This document shows, piece by piece, positions 33,484-42,415 of a stretch of 64,000 nt of DNA. The position numbers and the translations under genes were made by a program. The notes under the pieces are model-generated. The model saw only the letters and a program-made list of their open reading frames with translations. It did not search any database and was not told the DNA's origin. Source of the stretch: Candidatus Microbacterium colombiense. Its GTDB lineage: Bacteria > Actinomycetota > Actinomycetes > Actinomycetales > Microbacteriaceae. The stretch covers positions 2,480,001 through 2,544,000 of the forward strand of contig CP119308.1 of the NCBI GenBank assembly GCA_029203165.1. The letters run 5' to 3'. How positions within the stretch are numbered: position 1 is the stretch's first letter; each line of letters starts with the position of its first letter.

Positions 33484-34734
33484 TCAGCCGCGCGTCTGCC
33501 CTGATCCACGCGCCAGCCACTTGGTGCTCGTGAGCTCTGCCAGGCCCATCGGGCCGCGTGCGTGGAGCTTCTGCGTCGAGATCCCGACCTCGGCGCCGAA
33601 GCCGAACTCCGCGCCGTCGGTGAACCGCGTGGAAGCGTTCGCCATCACCACGGCGGAATCGACCTCCGCGAGGAAGCGCTCGATGTTGCGGGAGTCGGTC
33701 GTGATGATCGACTCGGTGTGCCCCGTGCTGTACTGCCGGATGTGATCGAGCGCCTCGTCGAGCGAGTCGACGACCTTGATCGCGATGTCGAGGCTCAGGT
33801 ACTCGGTGGCCCAGTCCTCGTCCGTGGCGGGGATGACGTTGGAGACGAGGCCGGCGACCATGTCGTCACCGTGGATGGCCACGCCCTCGCTCTGCAGTGC
33901 GCTGGCGACGAGCGGGATCAGTCGGGCGCCGCCTGCCGGTGCACCAGGACGGTCTCGACGGCGTTGCACACGCTCGGGCGCTGCACCTTGGCGTTGACGA
34001 CGATGTCGCGAGCCCAGTCGTCGCGGAGCGGTCTCGTCGAGCAGGATGTGCACGTTACCCGGCGCCGGTCTCGATCACGGGCACCGTCGACTCGGTCACG
34101 ACCGTCTCGATCAGTCCCGCACTGCCGCGTGGAACGAGCACGTCGATGAAGCCACGACCGTGCATGAGCGCCTTCGCGCCCTCGCGACCGAAGTCGTCGA
34201 CCGTCTGGATCGCCTCCGGCGTCGAGCCCCGCCGACTGCAGCGCTCCCGCATGACTGCGACGAGCACCGTGTTCGAGTCGCGGGCAGCGCTCCCGCCGCG
34301 CAGGACCACGGCGTTGCCCGAACGCAGCGCGAGGGCGGCGATGTCGACTGTCACGTTCGGGCGCGCCTCGTAGATCGCTCCCACGACACCGAAGGGCACG
34401 CGGACCTGCTCGAGGCGACACCGTTCGGCATGCGGTGCCGCCGACCACGCGTCCGACGGGGTCCGGGAGCGCGGCGACGCGCGCACGGCCGCGGCGAGGG
34501 CGCGCCACGCGCTTCTCATCGAGACGGAGTCGATCGATCAGCGAGTCCCCGATGCCCGTCCGCCCGGCCGCGCGCGACATCGCGCCCGTTGGCCTCGATG
34601 ATCTCGCGGCGCCGTCGATCCAGGGCCGCGGCGATCGCTCGAGCACGCGCACCTTGTCGTCGCTCGTGAGCGCGCCGTCGCGCGAGAGGCTTCCTTCGCG
34701 CGCTCCAGCGCACCTGAGGGGTCTGGTCGGTCAT
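33484..34734 (-). pseudogene. proA: gamma-glutamyl phosphate reductase, multiple frameshifts
   Basis: Second step of proline synthesis. Family blocks are clear but scattered over all three minus-strand frames: LERAKEASR near 34700, FGVVGAIYEARPNVTVD near 34380, STVPVIETGAG ending at 34055, DDWARDIVVNAKVQRPSVCN near 34000, then ATDEDWATEYLSLDIAIKV and ASTRFTDGAEFGFGAEVG to the end. At least six frame switches are needed. Total span, 1251 nt, matches a normal 416-residue ProA, which argues for many small sequence errors and against natural decay. Confidence 0.85.
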
Positions 34735-34800
34735 CGGCCCAGTCTAGGGCGTGGCCACAGGGTGATCCCGGGTGTGACGCCGGCGGTGCCCTGAGGAGGC

Positions 34801-35580
34801 TCAGGCGCGGCGCGAACCAGGTGCCGATCTCCGCGCCGGAGAGCGCCTGATCACCAGATCGGCGCTCGTGACGAGCACTCCGATGCCGGAGGCCGCGCGA
34901 GGCGGCGGCCGAGACCTTGGTCGCCGCTCCCCCGGTGCCGACGCTGTTCACCACGGTCGCCCCGAACTCCAGCCCGCTGAGATCGGCGTCGGCCTCGACG
35001 ATGTCGATCGGCTCGCGCACCGGGGTCGGTCGGCGGCTTCGTGTACAGCGATTCGATGTCGCTGAGGAGGACGAGGGCGTCGGCTTCGACGAGCTGGGCG
35101 ACGAGTGCGCCGAGGCGGTCGTTGTCACCGAAGCGGATCTCCTGCGTGGCGACCGTGTCGTTCTCGTTCACGATCGGGAGGATGCGCAGTCCCAGGAGTC
35201 GTCTCCATCGCACGGCGGGCGTTGCTGCGCGAGGTGGGGTTCTCCAGGTCGCCCGTCGTCAGCAGCACCTGCCCGGCGACGATGTCGAAGGGGCGCAGCG
35301 CCTCCTGGTAGCGGTACACCAGGATGTTCTGCCCGACCGCCGCCGCCGCCTGCTGCGTGGCGAGGTCGGTGGGCCGGGCATCCAGACGGAGGAACGGGAT
35401 GCCGGAGGCGATCGCTCCCGATGAGACGAGCACCACCTCGGTACCGCGGCCGTGCGCGGCTGCCAGAGCTTCGACGATCACCGGGATGCGCCACGACGAC
35501 TCACCGCTGATCGACGACGAGCCGACCTTGACGACGATGCGCGCGGCCGTGGCGAGGTCAGCGCGCGATCGCGCCGTCAC
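34801..35580 (-). pseudogene. proB: glutamate 5-kinase, multiple frameshifts
   Basis: First step of proline synthesis. The N-terminal frame carries ARIVVKVGSSSISGE and VLVSSGAIASGIPFL and is correct through NARRAME near 35205. A second frame gives LPIVNENDTVATQEIRFGDN and LLSDIESLYTKPP; a third gives VVNSVGTGGAATKVSAA and GAEIGTWFAP. The likely end is TGA at 34801, about 259 residues, without a PUA domain. It overlaps obgE by 4 nt (ATGA) and precedes proA. The pattern suggests indel errors as in proA. Confidence 0.83.
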
Positions 35581-37073
35581 TCGCCTTCTTCGCGATAGGC
35601 GGCGAGACGCTGGGTCTCGACCTCCGCACGCGCCTCGGCCTTGGCATCCATGCGCTCGTAGTACTGCTCGCGGCGCTCGCTCGTCGTGCGTCGCGCGTTC
35701 GGGGCGAGACGCGGATCCGTGCCTCGAGGCGCGGTCATGAGCTCGGCGGCCGAGGTCATCGTCGGTTCCCAGTCGAAGACGATGCTGTCGCCCTCGCCGA
35801 TCACGACGGTCGAGCCCTGCACGGCGCCGACGCGGAACAGCTCGTCTTCGACGCCGAGGCGCTCCAGACGATCGGCGAGATACCCGACGGCCTCTTCGTT
35901 CTGGAAGTCGGTCTGCTGCACCCAGCGCACCGGCTTCTCTCCGATGATGCGATACAGGTTGCCGTAGGTGCCGCCTTCGACGCGGATCGTGAATTCCTTC
36001 TTGGAGCCGCGGGGGCGGATGACGACGCGCTCCGGCACCTCGACGACCGTCTCTGCACGGTGCTTCTCGACGATCTCACCGAGAGCGAACGTCAGCGGAC
36101 GCAGACCCTCGTGCGAGACGGTGGAGATCTCGAAGACACGGTATCCGCGCGCCTCGAGCTCGGGACGCACGAGTTCGGCGAGATCGCGCGCCTCGGGCAC
36201 GTCGACCTTGTTCAGGGCGACGAGCTGCGGGCGCTCCAGGAGCGGCGTCTGCCCCTCCGGCACGTCATAGGCGGCGAGCTCGGCGAGGATCACGTCGAGA
36301 TCGGAGATCGGGTCGCGACCGGGATCGAGCGTCGCGCAGTCCAGCACGTGCAGCAGTGCCGAGCAGCGCTCGACGTGGCGCAGGAACTCGAGCCCGAGAC
36401 CGCGACCCTCACTGGCGCCCTCGACGAGTCCTGGTACGTCGGCGACCGTGTAACGGGACTCGCCGGCCTGTACGACGCCGAGGTTCGGGTGCAACGTGGT
36501 GAACGGGTAGTCGGCGATCTTCGGACGGGCGGCCGAGATGGCGCCGATCAGGCTCGACTTTCCGGCGGAAGGGTAACCGACCAGCGCGACATCAGCGACG
36601 GTCTTGAGTTCGAGGACGACATCACCCTCGTGCCCGGGAGTACCCAGGAGCGCGAAGCCGGGTGCCTTGCGCTTCGGAGATGAGAGCGCCGCATTTCCGA
36701 GACCTCCCTGACCGCCACCGGCGACGACGAAGCGCTCACCGGGCACGATCATGTCGATCAGTACCTGCCCATCGGGAGTCTTCACGACCGTGCCGACCGG
36801 CACCGGGAGCTCCCGGGTCTCGCCCATGAATCCCGCTCGGTGGTCACCCATGCCGGGCCCGCCGTTGCCCGCGGAGCGGTGCGGCGAGTGGTGGTACGAG
36901 AGCAGCGTGCCGGTCTGCGTGTCGGCGACGAGGACGACGTCGCCGCCGTCACCGCCGTTACCGCCGTCGGGGCCGCCGAGCGGCTTGAACTTCTCGCGGT
37001 GGACCGAGACACAGCCGTTCCCGCCCTTGCCGGCGCGCAGATGCAGCGTCACGGTGTCGACGAAGCTGACCAT
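35577..37073 (-). CDS. obgE: Obg family GTPase
   Basis: A 498-residue GTPase that acts in late 50S ribosome assembly and stress control. The glycine-rich Obg domain is at the N-terminus (HLRAGKGGNGCVSVHREKFK, GGPDGGNGGDGGD). The G domain shows G1 GYPSAGKSSLIG, G3 DVPGLVEGA and G4 NKVD. The C-terminal OCT domain (RIEGGTYGNLYR-like region) and a charged tail complete it. The ribosome site GAGGAG precedes the ATG. It sits in the rplU-rpmA-obgE-proB-proA order. Confidence 0.96.
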   Translation of the reverse strand: MVSFVDTVTLHLRAGKGGNGCVSVHREKFKPLGGPDGGNGGDGGDVVLVADTQTGTLLSYHHSPHRSAGNGGPGMGDHRAGFMGETRELPVPVGTVVKTPDGQVLIDMIVPGERFVVAGGGQGGLGNAALSSPKRKAPGFALLGTPGHEGDVVLELKTVADVALVGYPSAGKSSLIGAISAARPKIADYPFTTLHPNLGVVQAGESRYTVADVPGLVEGASEGRGLGLEFLRHVERCSALLHVLDCATLDPGRDPISDLDVILAELAAYDVPEGQTPLLERPQLVALNKVDVPEARDLAELVRPELEARGYRVFEISTVSHEGLRPLTFALGEIVEKHRAETVVEVPERVVIRPRGSKKEFTIRVEGGTYGNLYRIIGEKPVRWVQQTDFQNEEAVGYLADRLERLGVEDELFRVGAVQGSTVVIGEGDSIVFDWEPTMTSAAELMTAPRGTDPRLAPNARRTTSERREQYYERMDAKAEARAEVETQRLAAYREEGE

Positions 37074-37174
37074 GTGTCGATCTCCTCAGATGTTCGGATC
37101 CGCCCGGGGGCAGATACACGGACGGGGCGAGCCGAAGCCCGCCCCGAACCGGATGATTGTGCGTCGCGCGGTGA

Positions 37175-37432
37175 TTACTCGCCGGCTGCGACGATGTTGA
37201 CGACCTTGCGGCCGCCCTTCGCGCCGAACTGGACCGCACCGGCGGCCAGAGCGAACAGCGTGTCGTCTCCGCCACGACCGACGTTGACGCCGGGGTGGAA
37301 GTGCGTGCCGCGCTGGCGGACGATGATCTCGCCGGCGAGGACCTGCTGGCCGCCGAAGCGCTTCACACCAAGTCGCTGTGCGTTGGAGTCACGACCGTTA
37401 CGGGTTGAGCTCGCGCCCTTTTTATGTGCCAT
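37175..37432 (-). CDS. rpmA: 50S ribosomal protein L27
   Basis: An 85-residue ribosomal protein near the peptidyl-transferase centre. It begins MAHKKGASSTRNGRDSNAQR and continues LGVKRFGGQQVLAGEIIVRQ and HPGVNVGRGGDDTLFALAAG, diagnostic for L27. It is in the same transcript as rplU upstream (18 nt gap) and obgE downstream. Confidence 0.98.
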   Translation of the reverse strand: MAHKKGASSTRNGRDSNAQRLGVKRFGGQQVLAGEIIVRQRGTHFHPGVNVGRGGDDTLFALAAGAVQFGAKGGRKVVNIVAAGE

Positions 37433-37450
37433 GTCCTGGTCTCCTCGGTC

Positions 37451-37759
37451 TTACTTGATGCCGGTGATCTTGACGCGCGTGAGCTCCTGGCGGTGGCCCT
37501 GACGCTTCTTGTAGCCGGTCTTGTTCTTGTACTTCTGGATGATGATCTTCGGTCCACGGAGGTTGCCGATGACCTCAGCCGTGACCTTGACCTTCGCGAG
37601 CTTGTCAGCGTCGGTGGTCACAGAGGCGCCATCGACGAGCAGCACGGCCGCGAGCTCGATGTTCTCGCCCTGGGCAGCCTTCACACGATCGAGCTGAACG
37701 ATCGTGCCGACCTCGACCTTCTCCTGCCGCCCACCGGCGCGCACTACTGCGTAAACCAC
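37451..37759 (-). CDS. rplU: 50S ribosomal protein L21
   Basis: A 102-residue 23S rRNA-binding protein. It reads VVYAVVRAGGRQEKVEVGTI, then GPKIIIQKYKNKTGYKKRQG and HRQELTRVKITGIK. GTG at 37759 is chosen because it gives the normal family start and length; the longer open frame upstream is untranslated leader. A sigma-70-like promoter lies at 37904-37932, giving a leader of roughly 140 nt. Confidence 0.97.
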   Translation of the reverse strand: MVYAVVRAGGRQEKVEVGTIVQLDRVKAAQGENIELAAVLLVDGASVTTDADKLAKVKVTAEVIGNLRGPKIIIQKYKNKTGYKKRQGHRQELTRVKITGIK

Positions 37760-37903
37760 TTCATACCTGTTTCGTTGGGGAGCGAAGAGCTCCGAGAATC
37801 TCACGGGAAGACTGTTGCTTGCATGCACCGCGGGCGGCGGGTGCGAACGCAAGACTCTCCGCTCCGACCGACGAGGTCGAGGCGGCATACGCACCAAGGG
37901 ACT

Positions 37904-37932
37904 ACTTTACCGGATGAGCGAGCCACTCGCAA
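37904..37932 (-). promoter_or_regulatory. promoter of the rplU-rpmA-obgE operon
   Basis: On the minus strand TTGCGA (37927-37932) and TAAAGT (37904-37909) are separated by exactly 17 bp. The expected start is near 37897, leaving a leader of about 140 nt before rplU that could hold an L21 regulatory structure. Confidence 0.65.
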
Positions 37933-37970
37933 AGTGAGCCACGCGGTGTGTCCACCCATAGGCTGAACGG

Positions 37971-38237
37971 ATGACCGTACTCGTCGACGAGCCGCAGTGG
38001 CCGGCTCATGGCCGACTCTGGGCGCACCTGGTGAGCGACCAGGACCTCGAGGAGCTGCACTCCTTCGCGCTGGCACATGATGTGCCGGCGCGGGCGTTCG
38101 ACCTCGACCACTACGACGTGCCGGAGGAGATCATCCCCCGGCTCGTCGCGGGCGGTGCCGAGCATGTCGGCGGCAAGGAGCTGGTCCGCCGACTCATCGC
38201 GTCAGGACTGAGGATCCCCGCCCGAGACCGGCGCTGA
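37971..38237 (+). CDS. DUF4031 domain protein
   Basis: An 88-residue small protein whose whole length matches the DUF4031 pattern: VLVDEPQWPAHGRLWAHLVS, ELHSFALAHDVPARAFDLDH and YDVPEEIIPRLVAGGAEHV. Biochemical role unknown. A TAGGCT -10 (37959-37964) sits exactly six bases before the ATG, so it is likely leaderless. The last 36 bp overlap the 3' end of the converging RNase E gene. It diverges from rplU. Confidence 0.82.
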   Translation: MTVLVDEPQWPAHGRLWAHLVSDQDLEELHSFALAHDVPARAFDLDHYDVPEEIIPRLVAGGAEHVGGKELVRRLIASGLRIPARDRR

Positions 38238-40616
38238 GCTCTCCGGGTTCACCGACACCGGAGTGCCGGTGAGAGCGGCCGTGCTGACACGACGACGGCC
38301 GCGCCCCTGACCCGGGGCCTTGGGCTCCGGCAGCGCGTCGAGCACGGAATCGAGCAGCTGCTCGGCAGGGGACTTGGGCGCATTGCGGTCCGACCCGCGC
38401 TTCTTGCGCGCCTTCTTCGGACGCTCCGTCGCCGCCGGCGCCTCCACCACTTCGCTCACCGGCTCGGCGACCTCCGTGGCGGGAGTCTTGGTGGATGCCG
38501 CGATCTGCGCGAGCGCCGACTTCGCGCCCTCCGGGATGCTGTGGGTGACGTTGGCGGGAGGCGTGGTGTTCTGGTTCTGATTGCCGCCGTTACCGCCGCG
38601 CTGGCGACGTCCGCCCTGGTTGTTCCCGTTGCCGTTGCTGTTACCGCCGCTGTTGCCGTTGCCGTTCCCGTTCGAGCGGTGCTTGACTACGGGGTCGTGG
38701 TGCACGATCACGCCGCGACCTGCGCAGACCTCGCAGTTCTCGCTGAACGTCTCGAGCAGGCCGAGTCCGAGCTTCTTGCGGGTCATCTGCACGAGACCGA
38801 GCGAGGTGACCTCGGCGACCTGGTGCTTCGTGCGGTCGCGACTCAGGCATTCGATGAGACGGCGGAGCACGAGGTCACGGTTGGACTCGAGCACCATGTC
38901 GATGAAGTCGACGACGATGATGCCGCCGATGTCGCGCAGACGCAGCTGACGGACGATCTCCTCGGCCGCCTCCAGGTTGTTCTTGGTGACGGTCTCCTCG
39001 AGGTTTCCGCCGGAACCGACGAACTTCCCGGTGTTGACGTCGACGACCGTCATGGCCTCGGTGCGGTCGATCACGAGTGATCCACCCGAGGGCAGCCAGA
39101 CCTTGCGATCCAGCGCCTTCTCGATCTGCTCCGTGATGCGGAAGGCGTCGAACGGGTCGATCTCGTCTTCGTAGGCCTCGACCCGCTCCAGCAGATCGGG
39201 GGCGACGCTCTCGAGGTACGCACGGATCGTGCCCTGCGCCTCCTCGCCCTGGATGAGCATCTTCGTGAAGTCCTCGTTGAAGACGTCGCGGACGATCTTG
39301 ACCAGGAGGTCGGGTTCGGCGTGGAGCAGCGCGGGCGCCTGCTGGTTCTCGACCTGCTTCTGGATGTGCTCCCACTGCGTCGTGAGGCGCTGCACGTCGC
39401 GGGTGAGCTGGTCTTCCGTCGCGCCCTCGGCGGCGGTGCGGACGATCACGCCGGACGACTCCGGCAGCACCTCCTTGAGGATGCGCTTCAGGCGGGCACG
39501 CTCGTTGTCGGGGAGTTTGCGGCTGATGCCGTTCATCGACCCACCGGGCACGTACACGAGGTAACGGCCGGGCAGCGAGATCTGGCTCGTCAGACGAGCA
39601 CCCTTGTGACCGACCGGGTCTTTGGTGACCTGCACGAGCACACGATCGCCCGGCTTGAGGGCGAGCTCGATGCGCCGCGGCTGGTTGCCGGTCTCGACGC
39701 CGTCCCAGTCGACCTCTCCGGAGTAGAGCACGGCGTTGCGGCCGCGCCCGATGTCGACGAACGCCGCTTCCATGCTGGGGAGCACGTTCTGCACCCGGCC
39801 GAGGTAGACGTTGCCGATGAGCGATGCGTCCTGGTTGCGTGCGACGTAGTGCTCGACGAGGACGCCGTCCTCCAGAACGCCGATCTGCGTGCGACCGTTC
39901 TTGGAGCGGACGACCATCATGCGGTCGACCGACTCGCGGCGGGCGAGGAACTCCGCCTCGGTCACGACCGGGCGACGACGACCGGCATCGCGTCCGTCGC
40001 GGCGACGCTGCTTCTTCGCCTCGAGGCGCGTGGAACCCTTGATCGCCTTGGGCTCGGTGATGTATTCGACGACGCGCTGGCGCTGACGCGGCTCCTCGCG
40101 GGGCTCATCTGCGTCGGACCCTCCGCGGCGACGGCGGCCGCGGCGAGCCGAGGTCGACTCCTCCTGCTGCTGCTCGCGCTCGGCGATGCGGTCGAAGATG
40201 CGCTCGCGCTCGGGGCGCGCAGGCAGCGGAATGAACTCGGGTGCGTAGAAGTGCAGCTGTGTGGAGACCTGCGAGACGAAGACCTCGGGCAGCAGGCCCA
40301 GCGACACGGCGGTCACCGGAGTGGGAGCCGACGGCTCGGGAGCCGGCGCGACCTCGACCGCTGCGGGTGCGTCTTCCGCTGCGGGAGCGTCCTCAGCGAC
40401 GGGAGCATCCTCCGAAGCGGGAGCATCCTCCGAAGCGGGCGCCTCCTCCGAAGCGGGAGCATCCTCCGCTGGCGCCTCGTTCTCGGAGACCGCAGCGTCG
40501 ACGCCGTCGGACTCGCTCAGCTCCTGAGCGGGAGCGGTGCTCTCCGTCAGTTGCTCCGCTGCGTCAGCCGCGGTGTCGAGGGTGGGAATGTTGGTGTCAT
40601 TGTTCTCGTCGGCCAT
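38202..40616 (-). CDS. rne: ribonuclease E/G family endoribonuclease
   Basis: An 804-residue mRNA-processing and decay nuclease. The N-terminal about 130 residues are acidic with degenerate ASEDAP-type repeats. The S1 domain follows (YLGRVQNVLPSMEAAFVDIG). The catalytic core has TVVDVNTGKFVG and IIVVDFIDM with the two metal Asp, and the zinc-link CEVCAGRG. The C-terminal tail is Asn/Gly- and basic-rich (NGNGNGNSGGNSNGNG, RRQRGG) and probably disordered, as in actinobacterial RNase E. ATG at 40616 is chosen; an upstream in-frame ATG lies in leader sequence with a strong hairpin at 40665-40684. Confidence 0.94.
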   Translation of the reverse strand: MADENNDTNIPTLDTAADAAEQLTESTAPAQELSESDGVDAAVSENEAPAEDAPASEEAPASEDAPASEDAPVAEDAPAAEDAPAAVEVAPAPEPSAPTPVTAVSLGLLPEVFVSQVSTQLHFYAPEFIPLPARPERERIFDRIAEREQQQEESTSARRGRRRRGGSDADEPREEPRQRQRVVEYITEPKAIKGSTRLEAKKQRRRDGRDAGRRRPVVTEAEFLARRESVDRMMVVRSKNGRTQIGVLEDGVLVEHYVARNQDASLIGNVYLGRVQNVLPSMEAAFVDIGRGRNAVLYSGEVDWDGVETGNQPRRIELALKPGDRVLVQVTKDPVGHKGARLTSQISLPGRYLVYVPGGSMNGISRKLPDNERARLKRILKEVLPESSGVIVRTAAEGATEDQLTRDVQRLTTQWEHIQKQVENQQAPALLHAEPDLLVKIVRDVFNEDFTKMLIQGEEAQGTIRAYLESVAPDLLERVEAYEDEIDPFDAFRITEQIEKALDRKVWLPSGGSLVIDRTEAMTVVDVNTGKFVGSGGNLEETVTKNNLEAAEEIVRQLRLRDIGGIIVVDFIDMVLESNRDLVLRRLIECLSRDRTKHQVAEVTSLGLVQMTRKKLGLGLLETFSENCEVCAGRGVIVHHDPVVKHRSNGNGNGNSGGNSNGNGNNQGGRRQRGGNGGNQNQNTTPPANVTHSIPEGAKSALAQIAASTKTPATEVAEPVSEVVEAPAATERPKKARKKRGSDRNAPKSPAEQLLDSVLDALPEPKAPGQGRGRRRVSTAALTGTPVSVNPESSAPVSGGDPQS

Positions 40617-40664
40617 CTCTGGCTTGCTCCTCGCGCGGACAGTGGGTGCTCCGCGAAATCTCAT

Positions 40665-40684
40665 GCGACACCCGTGGGTGTCGC
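40665..40684 (-). promoter_or_regulatory. hairpin in the rne leader
   Basis: A perfect inverted repeat, GCGACACCC-GT-GGGTGTCGC, lies about 50 bases upstream of the rne start codon. RNase E commonly controls its own mRNA through leader hairpins (known in enterobacteria), so this is a candidate for such control. A terminator is less likely as no T tract follows on either strand. Confidence 0.45.
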
Positions 40685-40898
40685 GAACTCATTCGTTGTG
40701 CGACCGGCTCATGGCTCTGATCGCGTGGGGCATGGGGCCCCGAAGTCTGCGTCACATGCGTGTCGCGGCCAGGCCGTTCATCGCATCACAGGCCATTATC
40801 GCACCTCGAACGCCGGATCACGGCATCTGGCGTCGATCGCGTCGTTTTCCCCGGTGCGTTCTCGCCGCATCCATAGCACTCGCTGGGATACTTCACAT

Positions 40899-41516
40899 AT
40901 GAGCGAGCAGCGCACCCGCCCCGTCATCTTTGCCGTCTGGCTGATCATCGCGAGCGTCGTCGGCTGGTTCGCCGCCTTCCAGCTGACGGTCGAGAAGTTC
41001 TTCCTGTTGGAGAACCCGACAGACCCGCTCGCCTGCGACATCAGCCCCTTCATCCAGTGCAGTAAGAACCTCGACTCCTGGCAGGGCTCACTCTTCGGCT
41101 TCCCCAATCCGATCCTCGGACTGACCGGATGGATGGCCCCACTCGTGCTGGGTGTCGCGATCCTCGCCGGCGCACGCTTCCCGCGGTGGTTCTGGGCCGC
41201 ATTCGGCGCGGGCATCACGTTCGCCTTCGGACTCGTGTGCTGGCTGATCTGGCAGAGCCTCTACGCGCCGAACCTCGGTGTCCTGTGCCCCTGGTGCATG
41301 GTGACGTGGTCGGTGACGATCCCGACGTTCTTCGCGACGATGCTCCATCTCACGCGCAACGGCACATTCGGGGGGTCCGAGAAGACCCGGGCACGTGCGA
41401 ACGCGCTCATGGCGTGGGTGCCCCTCGCGACGATCGTCGCCTACGCGATCGTCATCCTCATGGCCCAGCTCCGCGGCCTCGACTTCCTCGGCGAGATGGC
41501 GAAGATCCTCTTCTGA
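40899..41516 (+). CDS. vitamin K epoxide reductase (VKOR) family protein
   Basis: A 205-residue membrane protein with five hydrophobic spans. It likely reoxidises a DsbA-like partner and passes electrons to menaquinone for disulfide formation outside the membrane. The loop Cys pair is in CDISPFIQCSKN, and the redox CxxC is CPWCMVTWS, as in the family. No DsbA domain is fused. A GATACT -10 (40887-40892) lies exactly six bases before the ATG, suggesting a leaderless mRNA. It ends at a long hairpin shared with ndk. Confidence 0.91.
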   Translation: MSEQRTRPVIFAVWLIIASVVGWFAAFQLTVEKFFLLENPTDPLACDISPFIQCSKNLDSWQGSLFGFPNPILGLTGWMAPLVLGVAILAGARFPRWFWAAFGAGITFAFGLVCWLIWQSLYAPNLGVLCPWCMVTWSVTIPTFFATMLHLTRNGTFGGSEKTRARANALMAWVPLATIVAYAIVILMAQLRGLDFLGEMAKILF

Positions 41517-41530
41517 GCCGGAGCGCCAAC

Positions 41531-41574
41531 GACGACAGGGCCCGTCCACCGATCGGTGGACGGGCCCTGTCGTC
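41531..41574. terminator. bidirectional terminator between VKOR gene and ndk
   Basis: A perfect 20-bp stem, GACGACAGGGCCCGTCCACC with its complement, and loop GATC. It lies between two convergent genes. There is no strong T tract on either side. Confidence 0.85.
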
Positions 41575-41583
41575 TGTTCGAGG

Positions 41584-42000
41584 TCAGTCGAACCAGATGC
41601 CGAGCTCGCGGGCTGCGGACTCGGGGCTGTCCGAGCCGTGCACGAGGTTCTGCTGCACCTTGAGGCCCCAGTCACGACCGAAGTCGCCGCGGATCGTGCC
41701 GGGTGCGGCGGTCGTCGGGTCGGTCGTGCCGGCCAGTGAGCGGAAGCCCTCGATCACGCGGTTGCCCGCGAGACGGATGGCGACCGACGGGCCCGAGAGC
41801 ATGAACTCGAGCAGCGGCTCGTAGAACGGCTTGCCCTCGTGCTCCGCATAGTGCTCCGCGAGCACGTCGCGGTCGGGCTCCACGAGGCGGATGTCGACGA
41901 GGGCGTAGCCCTTCGCTTCGATGCGGGCGAGGATCGCGCCGGTGAGGCCGCGCGCGACGCCGTCGGGCTTGACGAGGACGAGGGTTTCTTCGGTGGCCAT
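41584..42000 (-). CDS. ndk: nucleoside diphosphate kinase
   Basis: A 138-residue enzyme that transfers the gamma-phosphate among nucleotides through a phospho-His. LVLVKPDGVARGL opens the protein. The active-site block is NLVHGSDSPESAARELG with His near 116; FMLSGPSVAIRLAG precedes it. ATG at 42000 fits the family; a longer open frame upstream overlaps the DUF4233 gene. It is the last gene of the ileS-folC-DUF4233-ndk run. Confidence 0.97.
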   Translation of the reverse strand: MATEETLVLVKPDGVARGLTGAILARIEAKGYALVDIRLVEPDRDVLAEHYAEHEGKPFYEPLLEFMLSGPSVAIRLAGNRVIEGFRSLAGTTDPTTAAPGTIRGDFGRDWGLKVQQNLVHGSDSPESAARELGIWFD

Positions 42001-42001
42001 G

Positions 42002-42415
42002 TCATTCACTCTCTGTCTGAGTCTCGGTCGAGGGGTCGGCGGGACGTCGTGCGTCCAATCGAGCCCCTCCGATGGTCGCATACGCCCACATGCCGCCGAA
42101 AATCAGCACGACCAGCAGGATGGCGGGAACGAGGAACGCCGACAGGGCGAGGATCACCTGGATCACCCAGCCTGCGGTGATGGCCCAGGGCTTCGCCGCC
42201 ATGCCCGCGATGACGATGCAGGCGAGCGCCAGGACGCCGCCACCGACGATGCCCCACCACTGCTCGATCCCGAACGGGAGCGCTTTCAGCCCGAAGATCG
42301 TGAGCCCGGCGAGGAAAACCACGATCGCCTCGAACCCGAGAACGATCGGAGCCAGCTTCTGCACGAGCGTGCGCGGCGGCCGGGGCGGGCGAGCCCGCGC
42401 GGCATCCGCACTCAT
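42002..42415 (-). CDS. DUF4233 domain membrane protein
   Basis: A 137-residue protein with four hydrophobic segments (IVLGFEAIVVFLAGLTIFGL, GIVGGGVLALACIVIAGMA, AGWVIQVILALSAFLVPAIL and the following span). The folC-DUF4233-ndk neighbourhood is typical for this family in actinobacteria. ATG at 42415 overlaps the folC stop as ATGA, and the stop is one base before ndk. The function is unknown. Confidence 0.85.
   Translation of the reverse strand: MSADAARARPPRPPRTLVQKLAPIVLGFEAIVVFLAGLTIFGLKALPFGIEQWWGIVGGGVLALACIVIAGMAAKPWAITAGWVIQVILALSAFLVPAILLVVLIFGGMWAYATIGGARLDARRPADPSTETQTESE

Noticed and set aside
32600..35580. Genuine natural pseudogenes nadD, proA, proB
   Set aside because: Lengths and all motifs are preserved with only 1-2-nt indels clustered together, so sequence error explains them better. 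They are typed as pseudogenes only because no single open frame exists.
40280..40480. Tandem DNA repeat with copies of GGAGCATCCTCCGAAGC
   Set aside because: It lies within rne and encodes the acidic ASEDAP-like repeats of the N-terminal tail; a coding low-complexity region, not a separate element.
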